Numbered from the stretch's first letter, positions 42,777 to 51,805 are shown. The stretch: DNA of 64,000 nt from Geodermatophilus bullaregiensis (GCF_016907675.1 NZ_JAFBCJ010000001.1:4030001-4094000), one strand, 5' to 3'. Numbers and translations are program-made. The notes: a model not told the origin generated them from the letters alone.

Positions 42777-43630
42777 CCGGCACGGACCCGGTGCGCGTGA
42801 GGGGAGCCGATGGGGTTGGTGCCGACCCTGCGCAGGCGAAGGTGACGGCGGTCGCGGACCGCCTGGAGTCCTACTTGTACCGGTACGACGCGGAGCGCGA
42901 TCACCGGGCGCCGTTCGCCTACGTGTACCTGCGCCTGACGCGCACCCTGGCTGCGGCACTGGCTGAGGGGCAGCCGGCGTTCAATGACCCGGACTGGGTC
43001 GCGGACCTCTCCGTGGCGCTGGCGGAGCGGTACTTCAGCGCCATGGACGGCCTTGAGAGCTGCCTCGCCACGGCCCGTCCTCACCGGCCCGCCCACCCCG
43101 GCGACCTGCCCCACAGCGTTCCTCAGCCGTGGCGCGACGTGTACGCGGCGTCAAGCACTCCTCGCTCGTACGTGCTCGAGGACGTCCTCTTCTCGATGAT
43201 GGCGCACATGTCCTACGACCTGCCACTCGCCCTGCTAGACCTTAGAGGCCGACAGCATGGCGGGTCGCGCATCGCGGACTTTCATCGAATGAACGACGTG
43301 CTCGCCGCCTCCATCGACGCCGTCCAGAGCGGCCTGGCGACCCGCTACTGGCGGGCGCTGGCTGGCCTAGACCACCTGTTCACACAGCAGGACGAGCTGC
43401 TCAGCAACTACGGCATACGGGTGGTCCGAGGGATGGCCTGGTACAACGCCGACCGGCTCAAGGACCCACTGGGCAGCGCGGACGCCCAAGGGTCCATCGA
43501 GCGCAGCACAGCCGGGCTGATCGCGCAGATCCGCGCGCCCGGTGACCCGAAACTTCGTGTCGCCTTACGCGTGGCTCGCTGGCTGATTCCGGCCCGCCGC
43601 ACATGGCCGCCACCTGGCACAGCTGTTTGA
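42773..43630 (+). CDS. DUF5995 family protein
   Basis: A 285-residue helical protein. The region DRLESYLYRYDAERDHRAPF and YVYLRLTRTLAAALAE, and later FSMMAHMSYDLPLALLDL followed by DFHRMNDVLAASID, fits the DUF5995 family, whose function is not known. The conserved HMxxDLxxAL and FHxMNxVL patterns place His and Asp near each other and could bind a metal. ATG 42773 overlaps the preceding stop. Both genes sit behind the palindrome at 42121 and form a two-gene operon. Confidence 0.75.
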   Translation: MTGTDPVRVRGADGVGADPAQAKVTAVADRLESYLYRYDAERDHRAPFAYVYLRLTRTLAAALAEGQPAFNDPDWVADLSVALAERYFSAMDGLESCLATARPHRPAHPGDLPHSVPQPWRDVYAASSTPRSYVLEDVLFSMMAHMSYDLPLALLDLRGRQHGGSRIADFHRMNDVLAASIDAVQSGLATRYWRALAGLDHLFTQQDELLSNYGIRVVRGMAWYNADRLKDPLGSADAQGSIERSTAGLIAQIRAPGDPKLRVALRVARWLIPARRTWPPPGTAV

Positions 43631-43874
43631 GCCCTGCCCAGGTCGGGCCTCAGCCCGGTCCACGGCGGGTGCTGTGCTGCGCGGCGGCGAAGGGACGCAA
43701 CCGACTAAGGTCTGCCCGATCCGTCCATTCCAGGTCGAGGTCAGAACGGGGATGCGCGCATACCGTTGCGGATCAACGCCTAGCATTCCCAGGACGGCCT
43801 CCCCGAGTTTCTCCCGAGGAGACGTCAGCTGGCATACCAGCTTGGCGGCGGCGACCCGGGGAAGTTGTGGCATT
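43631..43874. other. Intergenic, no gene seen
   Basis: About 240 bases between the DUF5995 gene and an IS end. No supported feature. Confidence 0.4.
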
Positions 43875-44893
43875 GAGCCATTCCCAGTAACGGCTCGCCT
43901 CGGTCGATGATCATGTGGTGCGGCTGTGCTCGTGATGGAGCAGGACGAGAGCAGCGGCGGTGATGGCGCCGATGCGCCAGGGGCAGAGGCTGACCCGGCA
44001 CAGAGCCTTGAAGGTGGTCTTGAGCAGCGAGTTGCCGCGTTCGGCCGGGGCCCGGGTGGCCGCGTGCAGCAGGTTGACGGTGCGCCGATCGTCGGTCAGC
44101 CGGCGGCCGGTGCGGTGCTTGATCGGCGTGGTCAGTGCCGTTCGCTCGCCCTCGTAGCCGAGGTCGGCCAGCGCCGCGTGGTCCTCATCGGCCCACTCGG
44201 CCAGCAGCGGCAGCGCCTCGGCGTGGCTGCGCAGGGTGGTGGTGTCGTGCTCGCGACCGGGCCGCACGCCCGAGGTCCAGATCGGCCAGCCGTCGGGAGC
44301 GGCGACGACCTGGATGTTGCCGCCATGGGCGGCGTGCTTGCCCGACCACCACAAGTCGACCCGGCGCTCGGGTCGGTCGGCACGGGCAGCGGGTCCGGCG
44401 ACGGAGCACCGGTCGGTGCGGATCAGCGTGCCGTCCACCGTCACATGGGAGTGGCCGGCGGCGCGGGCGGCCAGCAGCGCGCCGCGCAGCCCCGGTGCGG
44501 CCGCGGCCACGACCTCGATGCCCTCGCGCAGATACCGGTAGGCCGTCGACCGGCCGATCCGGTTGTCGGCCGCCAGCTGGACCAGCCGGGTGGCATCGCA
44601 GAACCAGCACAGCACCAGCACCGCCTGTCGGTAGCAGCCCAGCGCCCGCCGTCGGCCTCGCGTACCTCGGCGACGGCGCTCGGCGGCCAGTAGGCCGGAC
44701 ACGAACAGCACGGTCTCCTCGGCGACCGGAAGCACGGCGGTGTAGGTGACAGGATCGGCCACAGCAGGACCTCGGTGCAGCTGGACATCTGTGGAAGGAC
44801 GCCCCTCCTATCGAGGTCCTGCGCTCCTTCCGGTCATCTGACCGCCCTCGGCGTGTCCCTGACCTGCCAGCCCTCGGCTACTGGGAATGCCTC
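43875..44893 (-). mobile_element. IS5-superfamily element with 17-bp imperfect ends
   Basis: GAGCCATTCCCAGTAAC (43875-43891) and the inverse complement of GCTACTGGGAATGCCTC (44877-44893) match at 15 of 17 positions and bracket a single complete transposase. I could not see an unambiguous target duplication. Confidence 0.8.
43911..44762 (-). CDS. DDE transposase, IS5-superfamily (DDE_Tnp_4 type)
   Basis: A 283-residue transposase in a single intact frame. The N-terminal helix-turn-helix (VLVLCWFCDATRLVQLAADN, RIGRSTAYRYLREG) is followed by the DDE domain: first Asp in VTVDGTLIRTDR, second in LADLGYEGE, Glu near the end in RAPAERGNSLLKTTFKAL. It resembles the HARBI1-like DDE_Tnp_4 transposases found in Streptomyces and Frankia. 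It appears capable of transposition with the surrounding repeats. Confidence 0.85.
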   Translation of the reverse strand: MADPVTYTAVLPVAEETVLFVSGLLAAERRRRGTRGRRRALGCYRQAVLVLCWFCDATRLVQLAADNRIGRSTAYRYLREGIEVVAAAAPGLRGALLAARAAGHSHVTVDGTLIRTDRCSVAGPAARADRPERRVDLWWSGKHAAHGGNIQVVAAPDGWPIWTSGVRPGREHDTTTLRSHAEALPLLAEWADEDHAALADLGYEGERTALTTPIKHRTGRRLTDDRRTVNLLHAATRAPAERGNSLLKTTFKALCRVSLCPWRIGAITAAALVLLHHEHSRTT

Positions 44894-45536
44894 ACTGTCC
44901 GGCGGAGGTGCCCGCGGCCTTCAAAGGCGTAATCAGTACGATTGACCGGGCGGGCCTACGAACACATGCGCGATAGGCGATGGCAGAGTGGGGACCGGCG
45001 GTCCTCGGTTCACATGATCACCGCTTAGCGGAGAGTGGTGCATCGCTAGGGTCTCTTCCCGGGACTAGCAACAGTCGCTTCAGGGGCGCCGAGCGGGGAT
45101 CTCCGCCACCGTGCTTCCGCAGTCGAGTCGCGGTAGTGCTTGGTCCCTGCCCCCGGCTAGGGGGCGTTGCACGAACCGATGTAGAGTCTTTGTGCTCTTG
45201 TGCAATCCTCGGCTTCATCGTCATGCGATGCGAGGGCGTTTCCCATTGCCTCGACTCCATGGCCAGCGTACGGTCCCGACTACCCCGAGCGGTCATCCCG
45301 AACGTCGGGAACCTTCTGCCGCTGATCTTGGGAGGTGCGGCCGTGGAAAACACGTCACCGCCTGCAAGGCGATAACTTTCAGCGCCGGCACCGCGACCCA
45401 GCTACGGTGACAGGCTTCGATGTCCAGATGCAGGCAGGCTTAGGAACCGCGGATTAGTTGGCGACTGGATCAGCCTTGAGCTCCGTCGCTACTCAGTGCC
45501 ATTTATCCCGCAGCTGAGCAGAACATCTTTCGGCGC
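44894..45536. other. Long intergenic stretch without gene
   Basis: About 640 bases of lower GC between the IS and the first methyltransferase. A reading frame at 44980-45375 has no family features and atypical composition. Promoters for the 45537-51186 operon should be here. No hairpin or known RNA was recognised. Confidence 0.4.
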
Positions 45537-46385
45537 GTGAAGTTGCCCGCCCCCTACGGTGGTGGTTGGGAATGGTTGGCGACCAGCTCTGACGGTTGGG
45601 AGCAGCTGTTGAGTGAACTCTTGGACGCACTCGGCGTCACAGGACGGACGAAGCGCGCTGCAGCGGCCGTGGGTATCTGGCTGGGATTTACCGTCGCGAT
45701 GGTACTGATCGCGGCGGCACAGGCAGCCGTCGAGGCGAATTGCGGCCTGAGTGGCGGAGCTAGTGTGGGCATTGTGGCCGTGGTCTGGGCGCTCTGGACC
45801 ATCTGGCACAGTTTCGTGTTCGAGAAGGATCGGCGTCACCTGTTAGGCAAGAAGTTTGCGTACCGTCAAGCCTTCGCACGCGACATATTCCCAGGCATCA
45901 CCGTCGGCTTCTCGCAAATGCTCCGGCCTGCTTTGAACGGCGATGTCATCCGGTCGAACTCCGTGTTGCCATCGGTCCCTCGCGGACTGCTTGAATGGGT
46001 GACGGCCACCGCTGGTTGGCTATTTCTCTGTTTGGGCACCGCGCTATTCCTTAGCGCCTGGCGGGTGCTGGGTGCGGCGCGTGTGGGCTTCGTTAGTGAG
46101 TTCTTGTATCCGACCTCGTTTGTTCCGGTACGCACTGGCCCATACCGCTGTGTCCGGCATCCGCTCTTCTGGTCCGGAGTGGTCGTTTCCTTCGGACTCG
46201 CCTTGATCTGCGACCATCCCACTGCGTTTGCCATCGCCTCCCTCAACGTGGCGTACGGCCTCATTTACAACAGGCTGGAAGACCGACGCCTCGTACGAAT
46301 CTTTGGGGATCGCTATGCCGCCTACTCGAAGGAGGTGCCCCGAATCATCCCGACGCATGTTGGTCTTCCTGGATCCAGAAGATAA
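45537..46385 (+). CDS. ICMT-like membrane methyltransferase (first copy)
   Basis: A 282-residue membrane protein with five or six hydrophobic segments. The C-terminal SAM-binding signature is present: TGPYRCVRHPLFWSGVVVSF, then IYNRLEDRRLVRIFGDRYAA and YSKEVPRIIP, as in isoprenylcysteine carboxyl methyltransferase and phospholipid methyltransferases. Bacterial relatives methylate small lipophilic substrates. It is a paralogue of the gene at 47813 and the two flank the P450. GTG 45537 is used; a start near 45607 would match the paralogue's N-terminus better. Codon use is less GC-biased than the first 15 kb. Confidence 0.8.
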   Translation: MKLPAPYGGGWEWLATSSDGWEQLLSELLDALGVTGRTKRAAAAVGIWLGFTVAMVLIAAAQAAVEANCGLSGGASVGIVAVVWALWTIWHSFVFEKDRRHLLGKKFAYRQAFARDIFPGITVGFSQMLRPALNGDVIRSNSVLPSVPRGLLEWVTATAGWLFLCLGTALFLSAWRVLGAARVGFVSEFLYPTSFVPVRTGPYRCVRHPLFWSGVVVSFGLALICDHPTAFAIASLNVAYGLIYNRLEDRRLVRIFGDRYAAYSKEVPRIIPTHVGLPGSRR

Positions 46386-46403
46386 AATCCCCTGGAGGAG
46401 GCC

Positions 46404-47801
46404 GTGGCCAGGTCAGCCCAGGCTAACGTCTATTCCGTTGTCCACAACAAGTCGGGGACCGGGGCCGCCCCTATAAGGCGCATGCGGGACCGACCGCCAG
46501 GACCGAGGGGATTTCCCCTGGTCGGCAACACGATGGCAGTGGCCTCGGATCCGCTGACTTTTATGGCGAGGACCCAGAAAACTTATGGCAATCTGGTCTA
46601 CCTCAAGGTCCGTGGCCTGGACGTCTACATGGTGAGCGGCGAGGAGGAAGTGTCCTCCGTCCTGATCCGAGATGCGCGGTCATATACGTTGGACCGGCTC
46701 TCGCGGGGACTGGCCGATGCTTTGGGCGAGAGCCTTCTCGTCTCCGACGGGCCCACGTGGCAGGCGCGGCGCCGCGCCATCCTTCCTGCCTTTAGCAGGG
46801 CACATGCAGCTCGCTATGACCACGCGATGGTGGATGCATGCGACAGCGCCCTCGGCGAGTGGCCGGAGTGCGGGCACGTGAACCTTTCCGCATGGACCGC
46901 AGGATTGTCGCTCCGTATCCTGCTAAACACAGTCATGGGGCTGCCCAATCTTGCCGACGCGGATCTTATCGCCAGCAACCTCGACGTTCTTATGCGCCAT
47001 GCACTTGGTATCGGCGGGACCGGGATCCGGATCCCGCCAGAGGTGCCCACGCCGGCGAACCAGCGAGCGCATCGGGCGATGGTAGAGCTCCAGCACATGT
47101 TGACGCCGTCGTTGGAGGCGCTCGACTCCTCCTCCGACTATGGCCTCGCGGCTCTGCTCCGCGCTCACTTTTCCGAGGAAAGCGAGACTGAGTCCGCTCG
47201 GCGCATGATCGACGAGCTGCTAACTACGGTCCTCGTGGGGCACGAGACTGTGGCTCTCGCCCTCGGCTATGCCTGCTGGCTCCTGGCCAAGCACGAGGAC
47301 GTGCAAGAGGAAGTGGCCAGAGAGCTCAGGAGAACGGTGGAGGCCGAGGAAATCGGTGCCTTGTGCGGGGACGTGGCGACGCCTCTGTTGGACGCCGCAA
47401 TCAAAGAGTCGCTGCGGATGTTTCCACCTGTGTGGGCCATGGGGCGCGAGGCAATCCGCCCCACGATGTTGGCGGGCTATAAGATCGAGGCTGGCGCGCA
47501 GGTCTTGGTGCCTGTTTGGGTCCTCCACCATCGCGAAGACTGGTATCCGCATCCAGCGTCCTTCAGGCCCCAACGCTGGTTGAACGGAGACTTAGCGGGC
47601 GTACCGGCCGCCGGGTTTATGCCTTTCGGCCTGGGCACGCGGCGCTGCATCGGTGAACGGCTCGCCCTGCGTGAAATCAGGCTCGTCCTCGGAGCCGTCG
47701 TCCGTCGATACGAATTGCTGAGCTTGGCCCCACCGGACCTCATGCCGTCGATCACCTTACGAACACGGCGGCCAATCCACCTTCTCGTGCAGCGTCGGTA
47801 A
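46404..47801 (+). CDS. Cytochrome P450
   Basis: A 465-residue P450. The heme-binding motif FGLGTRRCIG carries Cys415; the I-helix oxygen motif is VGHETVAL (AGxET type), the K-helix has KESLRMFP (ExxR), and the PERF-like PASFRPQRW follows. The N-terminal PPGPRGFPLVGN proline hinge without a strong membrane anchor suggests a soluble or peripherally bound enzyme. FGLGTRRCIG and the overall length resemble CYP110/CYP102-like fatty acid and terpene hydroxylases. GTG 46404 has GGAGGAGG upstream. A redox partner is not adjacent. Placement between two ICMT-like genes suggests oxidation followed by methylation of the same lipid. Confidence 0.9.
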   Translation: MARSAQANVYSVVHNKSGTGAAPIRRMRDRPPGPRGFPLVGNTMAVASDPLTFMARTQKTYGNLVYLKVRGLDVYMVSGEEEVSSVLIRDARSYTLDRLSRGLADALGESLLVSDGPTWQARRRAILPAFSRAHAARYDHAMVDACDSALGEWPECGHVNLSAWTAGLSLRILLNTVMGLPNLADADLIASNLDVLMRHALGIGGTGIRIPPEVPTPANQRAHRAMVELQHMLTPSLEALDSSSDYGLAALLRAHFSEESETESARRMIDELLTTVLVGHETVALALGYACWLLAKHEDVQEEVARELRRTVEAEEIGALCGDVATPLLDAAIKESLRMFPPVWAMGREAIRPTMLAGYKIEAGAQVLVPVWVLHHREDWYPHPASFRPQRWLNGDLAGVPAAGFMPFGLGTRRCIGERLALREIRLVLGAVVRRYELLSLAPPDLMPSITLRTRRPIHLLVQRR

Positions 47802-47812
47802 GGACTGGGGAC

Positions 47813-48643
47813 GTGAACGAACTGCTGACTGCTCTGGGCATTTGCGGCCGGACCGCTCGGAAGGTCGCGGCTCTTGCCATTTGGTTTGGCTTCGGCGCCT
47901 CCACCGTCGCTGCCGCCAGCGCGCTGGCCGTCCTTGAGTGGTACCTTAACGTGGGTCTCGCGGGAACCGTCAGTGTCGTGGCGATAACCTGGCTATTGTG
48001 GACTGTCTGGCACAGCCTAGTGTTCCCCCGAAATAGGCAGAGGTGGTTACGAGAGTCGACTCTGCTGCCGTATCGGCGGGCCTTTCTCGTGGACCTCATC
48101 CCTGGCCTGACCGTGAGCTTCGCCCAGATGCTGCGCCCCGCCATCAACGGCCCGAACATCCGGGCCGGGGAGTCGGCCCTGCTGCCTGTGGGTACGCCGT
48201 TGCTTAACCTGCGAGCGGCCGCCGGAGGAGTGGTCGCCGTCGGCGCCACAGTCCTCTTTATCAAGGCGTGGCGCACCCTGGGCAGCGCCAGGGTCGGGTT
48301 CGTCCCGGAGTACGTCGGCACTGCAGCCTTCCAGCCCCTGCGTGAAGGACCGTACGCGCACGTCCGGCATCCCCTTTTCTGGTCGGGCATCTTCTTCTCC
48401 TGCGGCCTTGCCGTAGCGGTGGGAACAGCTACTGCAATCGCCGTGGCCGCAGCGAATGTTCTTTATGGGCTTGTATACAACGTCCTAGAGGATCGTCGTC
48501 TTCGACTGGTGTTCGGTGAATGTTATGCTTCTTATGCGCGATCCGTGCCGCACATTATCCCCGTAGGGCTGGCGGGGCGGCAGCGGCTCATGTCCGCACC
48601 TCTCGTCGCCGCGTACCACGACAATCCGGCGAAGGAGGGCTAG
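47813..48643 (+). CDS. ICMT-like membrane methyltransferase (second copy)
   Basis: A 276-residue paralogue of 45537-46385, with the same signature EGPYAHVRHPLFWSGIFFSC, YNVLEDRRLRLVFGECYASY and VPHIIP, and a shared internal QMLRPAxNG motif. Five or six membrane segments. GTG/ATG choice: the frame begins at 47813 (GTG) as MNELLTALGICGRTARK, 12 bases after the P450 stop. Tandem duplication around a P450 may allow two methylations or two substrates. Confidence 0.82.
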   Translation: MNELLTALGICGRTARKVAALAIWFGFGASTVAAASALAVLEWYLNVGLAGTVSVVAITWLLWTVWHSLVFPRNRQRWLRESTLLPYRRAFLVDLIPGLTVSFAQMLRPAINGPNIRAGESALLPVGTPLLNLRAAAGGVVAVGATVLFIKAWRTLGSARVGFVPEYVGTAAFQPLREGPYAHVRHPLFWSGIFFSCGLAVAVGTATAIAVAAANVLYGLVYNVLEDRRLRLVFGECYASYARSVPHIIPVGLAGRQRLMSAPLVAAYHDNPAKEG

Positions 48644-48720
48644 CGACCTCTGATGACTTAGCCGGCCCTCGCGGCGGAGGTGGCAAACAGGAGTAATCAA
48701 AAAGGCAGGGGGTATCCGTA

Positions 48721-50391
48721 GTGTGGTCGGTGGCGCGCTTGTGTTGGGTGGCGGCGCTGACCGTACTATGCGGGCCACTGTTGTTGATTAGGAGGGGCCT
48801 GGGGAGGGATGCGGGCCCGCGCCTCCTTCGCTGGTACTTCGAGACCTGCGGCGGCGGATACGTCAAAATCGGGCAGCTGCTCGCTTCGCGATACGACTTG
48901 CTCCCGGCGCAATACTGCGAAGAGCTCAGCAAGTTGTTCGACCGGCTTCGTCCCGTGCCGACGGGGGACATCCGGCGCATTATCGAGGCAGAGCTCGGCC
49001 TCCCGTTGGAGGCGAGTTACGCGGTGTTCGACAGCACGCCCCTAGCGACCGCTTCACTGGCCCAGGTGCACGGCGCGATCCTGCATAACGGCGAGCGCGT
49101 CGTCGTGAAAGTGTTGAAGCCGCGCATCCGCCCGTTGATGCGGGTCGATGCGGCCTGGATCAGGTTGACCGCCCGGGTAATTGACACGCTTCCGGTCCTG
49201 CGCGGCCTCGACATCCGGCGGCTCGTCGACGAACTGTCGCGCGCGGCACTGGAAGAGCTCGATCTTCGCCGTGAGGCCCAAAACACGGCCTACATCAGGC
49301 GCCGCATGGTCGTCGATCCGATCGCACACTATGCGCCGAAGGTCTACCGCTCCCTCTCCACTTTCAACATGCTGACGTTAGAGCGAATCGATGGAGTGGC
49401 TGTGCGTGAACTCATTGACGCCCTGGTGAAAGGGGATGAGGCGTCCCTTACGCGATGGGCGGCCATGGGAATCACGCCAGAACGAACCGCGATTATTGTC
49501 TTCAGGTCGGTCCTGGAGCAGACCATGCGGTTCCGTACCTTCAACGCCGACCCGCATCCCTCGAACCTCATCGTCATGGCGGGCGGCACTGTTGCCTGGG
49601 TGGACTTTGGGCTAACCGGCTGGATTGACGAGCGGCAGTGGGAGCTGCAGCTGCGCCTGCGTGAGGCCTTCGTACGCGGCCGCTCGCATGATGCATACCT
49701 AGCAATGCTTGAGAGCATCGAGCCGATCCCGGAAGGCCGAGACCTCCGTCCGTTCGAACACGACCTCAAATTGAGCATCAGGGACTACTTGCTCGCCAAC
49801 GAGGACCCTGAGGCAGGCCTGGCTGAGAAGAGCGCGGGCGTATTCCTCACGAGAACTCTGCAGGCACTACGGCGAAGCCGGCTGCCGATGACGGTCAGCA
49901 CCGTCGCCCTGTACCGCACCGTTCTTATCGCCGATATGGTTGTTCTTCGGCTCTACCCGACGATGCACTGGATCGGTCATCTCGCCCGCTTCGTGGAAGA
50001 TGCTCGAGAAGACGTAATTCGGCAGGCGGTGGGTGGGCAGCTACGGTCGACCTACACCGCCTTCCGCCTCGCCCGCACGCCGCTTGCGGTGGCCGAGAGT
50101 GCCGAGTGGGCCCTGACTCGCCTGCCTCAGCTGGGTCGCGCCACGCTTCGCGGGCTGTCGAGTTGGGAACAGATCGTGCTCATGACCCTACGGTTCGTTC
50201 GCGCTGTCGCGGGGCTCGCCGCCATCGGACTGGCAGCCCTGGCCCTCGTGGGGGCGGAGTCAACGGTCATGCGTGCGATTGTCGACTCCACGACCTCTGT
50301 CGCCGAGCACCCCTGGCTGGCGCTCGTCGGATGCGTCATGCTGTTTCTTGCCCTCACCTCTGTGATCCGGAGAGTCGGATCCGAACGCTAG
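48721..50391 (+). CDS. ABC1/UbiB-family atypical kinase
   Basis: A 556-residue UbiB/ADCK-type protein. The KxGQ motif is YVKIGQLLASRYD (about 42-54), the Ala-rich loop is STPLATASLAQVHGA, the catalytic-like DPHPSNLI (about 278) and the metal-binding DFGLTG (about 296) are present. Two hydrophobic helices near the C-terminus (about 490-515 and 528-548) are the usual membrane anchor. UbiB proteins bind ATP and support synthesis or movement of isoprenoid quinones and other lipids. GTG 48721 follows AGGGGG. Its presence with prenyl synthases, P450 and methyltransferases favours an isoprenoid lipid pathway. Confidence 0.9.
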   Translation: MWSVARLCWVAALTVLCGPLLLIRRGLGRDAGPRLLRWYFETCGGGYVKIGQLLASRYDLLPAQYCEELSKLFDRLRPVPTGDIRRIIEAELGLPLEASYAVFDSTPLATASLAQVHGAILHNGERVVVKVLKPRIRPLMRVDAAWIRLTARVIDTLPVLRGLDIRRLVDELSRAALEELDLRREAQNTAYIRRRMVVDPIAHYAPKVYRSLSTFNMLTLERIDGVAVRELIDALVKGDEASLTRWAAMGITPERTAIIVFRSVLEQTMRFRTFNADPHPSNLIVMAGGTVAWVDFGLTGWIDERQWELQLRLREAFVRGRSHDAYLAMLESIEPIPEGRDLRPFEHDLKLSIRDYLLANEDPEAGLAEKSAGVFLTRTLQALRRSRLPMTVSTVALYRTVLIADMVVLRLYPTMHWIGHLARFVEDAREDVIRQAVGGQLRSTYTAFRLARTPLAVAESAEWALTRLPQLGRATLRGLSSWEQIVLMTLRFVRAVAGLAAIGLAALALVGAESTVMRAIVDSTTSVAEHPWLALVGCVMLFLALTSVIRRVGSER

Positions 50392-50418
50392 GCCGTCTAA
50401 GGGACGAGGAGGTTCACC

Positions 50419-51186
50419 ATGGCTAGTTACGCGGATCCGTATCTGCCGGCAGACATGGGCGCCGAGCGAACGGTCGGAGCGGATGCCGGTCGCGGCAGAA
50501 CCCGCGTTAGGCGGGACGGGTCGGTTGCGGGCGGCCTGGCCGACGGGTTCTCGGAGGCATCTCTGGCCTTCTCCGATGAGTTGGTCGGTACCTCGTCCTG
50601 TTCGGACCTGGTGGAGAACCTGGTCGCCGGGTTCATCCGAGCCAATGGTCGCTTCCTTGACGAGTTGGGGAGCACTGCCCGCAGAGTCGCCGACGAGGTG
50701 CCCGATCGGAGGGGGCGCGTCGGTGTGCTGCGGGGGTCGGAGCTGGACAGGTTGGCAGACCGGGTGGCCTTTCGTCTTGCGGCGCGGGGTGTGGCAGGGT
50801 CGCGCGATGACGAGGAGGGTCTGGGTCCGGATGACGACATCCGGCGTGGCGGCGTGCGTGAATTGGACTACAACCGCCTCGCCGACCTCCTCGCGCTACG
50901 TCTTGCGGCGCGGGGTGTAGCACGGCCGCGCGATGACGAGGAGGGTCTGGGTCCGGACGACGACATCCGGCGTGGCGGCGTGCGTGAATTGGACTACAAC
51001 CGCCTCGCCGACCTCCTCGCGCTACGTCTTGCGGCGCGGGGCGAAGCACGGCCGCGCGATGACGAGGAGGGTCTGGGTCCGGACGACGACATCCGGCGTG
51101 GCGGCGTGCGTGAACTGGACCACGAGCGCCTGGCCGACCTGGTGACCGAGCGGTTGCAGCAACGGTCGCAAGTCGAAGATCAGTAG
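50419..51186 (+). CDS. Tandem 42-residue repeat protein
   Basis: A 255-residue soluble protein. The N-terminal 105 residues are unique, with GFSEASLAFSDELVGTSSCS and a helical stretch. Residues about 106-232 consist of three 42-residue repeats, each a helix (RLADLLALRLAARGVA) followed by an acidic turn (DDEEGLGPDDDIRRGGVREL), then a partial fourth. It starts 27 bases after the UbiB stop with GGAGG upstream, so it ends the operon. The helix-plus-acidic-linker unit may be an assembly or binding module. I do not know the family. Confidence 0.75.
   Translation: MASYADPYLPADMGAERTVGADAGRGRTRVRRDGSVAGGLADGFSEASLAFSDELVGTSSCSDLVENLVAGFIRANGRFLDELGSTARRVADEVPDRRGRVGVLRGSELDRLADRVAFRLAARGVAGSRDDEEGLGPDDDIRRGGVRELDYNRLADLLALRLAARGVARPRDDEEGLGPDDDIRRGGVRELDYNRLADLLALRLAARGEARPRDDEEGLGPDDDIRRGGVRELDHERLADLVTERLQQRSQVEDQ
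50735..51112 (+). repeat. Three 126-bp tandem repeats
   Basis: Units 50735-50860, 50861-50986 and 50987-51112 repeat with a 126-bp period (GGACTACAACCGCCTC at 50865 recurs at 50991). Units two and three are almost identical in DNA, which suggests recent expansion or gene conversion. Confidence 0.9.
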
Positions 51187-51388
51187 CGGTCGTCTGCCTG
51201 CCCCGGAGGAGCATGTCCTCCCGTGTATGAGACAGCATCCGCTAGACGCACCACATCACCTCGACGGCCATGACAGGCAAGATTGTAGTGAATCACCTCG
51301 CCATGGTGCAGAGACTGAGTTGGGAGTGAACTAACCCACCCGGGGCGGACCAGGCCGCGCTCAACACTTCTTTACGCGCTTATACTTT

Positions 51389-51805
51389 CTATGCCGCGAC
51401 CCGGGGGTCGCTAGTGATGTGCAACGCGTAATGCGCGACAGGCGCCTGACGGCGGAGCCACTCGTGAAGTGGCTCAAGAAGCATGAAGACGCGGGACTCA
51501 ATGGGGTACGTCCGCCGGATGATCGCAGTGACCCGCTCGACGTCGGTCGGATCCTCGCGCACCTCAGCGATTCCAGCCATCGGCTCGACGCCCTTAGGAA
51601 CCTTGCCGAAGGGCCCGCAGGGCTGAACCAGGACGCGGGGGTCACGACGGATCCGCTTGACCTTGCCGCTCCTGGCTGAAGTCAGGACGACAAGAGCATC
51701 ACCCTGGCGTCCGACCCACACAGGCGTGGAGACCGCCTCACCGGATCGGCGGTACGTCGTCAGCAGGATGAACCGTTCTTCGGCCAGGGATAGCAACTGA
51801 TCCAT
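51389..51805 (-). CDS. PPOX-class F420-dependent oxidoreductase
   Basis: A 138-residue split-barrel flavin/deazaflavin protein. The opening MDQLLSLAEERFILLTTYRR and GEAVSTPVWVGRQGDALVVL, then SGKVKRIRRDPRVLVQPCGP, are the standard features of the PPOX/Rv1155-like F420-binding group. It reduces or oxidises an unknown substrate using F420. ATG 51805 fits the usual start; a GTG at 51817 adds four residues. It is alone on the minus strand between the repeat-protein operon and an IS3 relic. Confidence 0.88.
   Translation of the reverse strand: MDQLLSLAEERFILLTTYRRSGEAVSTPVWVGRQGDALVVLTSARSGKVKRIRRDPRVLVQPCGPFGKVPKGVEPMAGIAEVREDPTDVERVTAIIRRTYPIESRVFMLLEPLHEWLRRQAPVAHYALHITSDPRVAA

Noticed and set aside
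44980-45375. 131-codon plus-strand frame before the methyltransferase operon
   Set aside because: Unusual composition, no family motif, no ribosome site; treated as intergenic.
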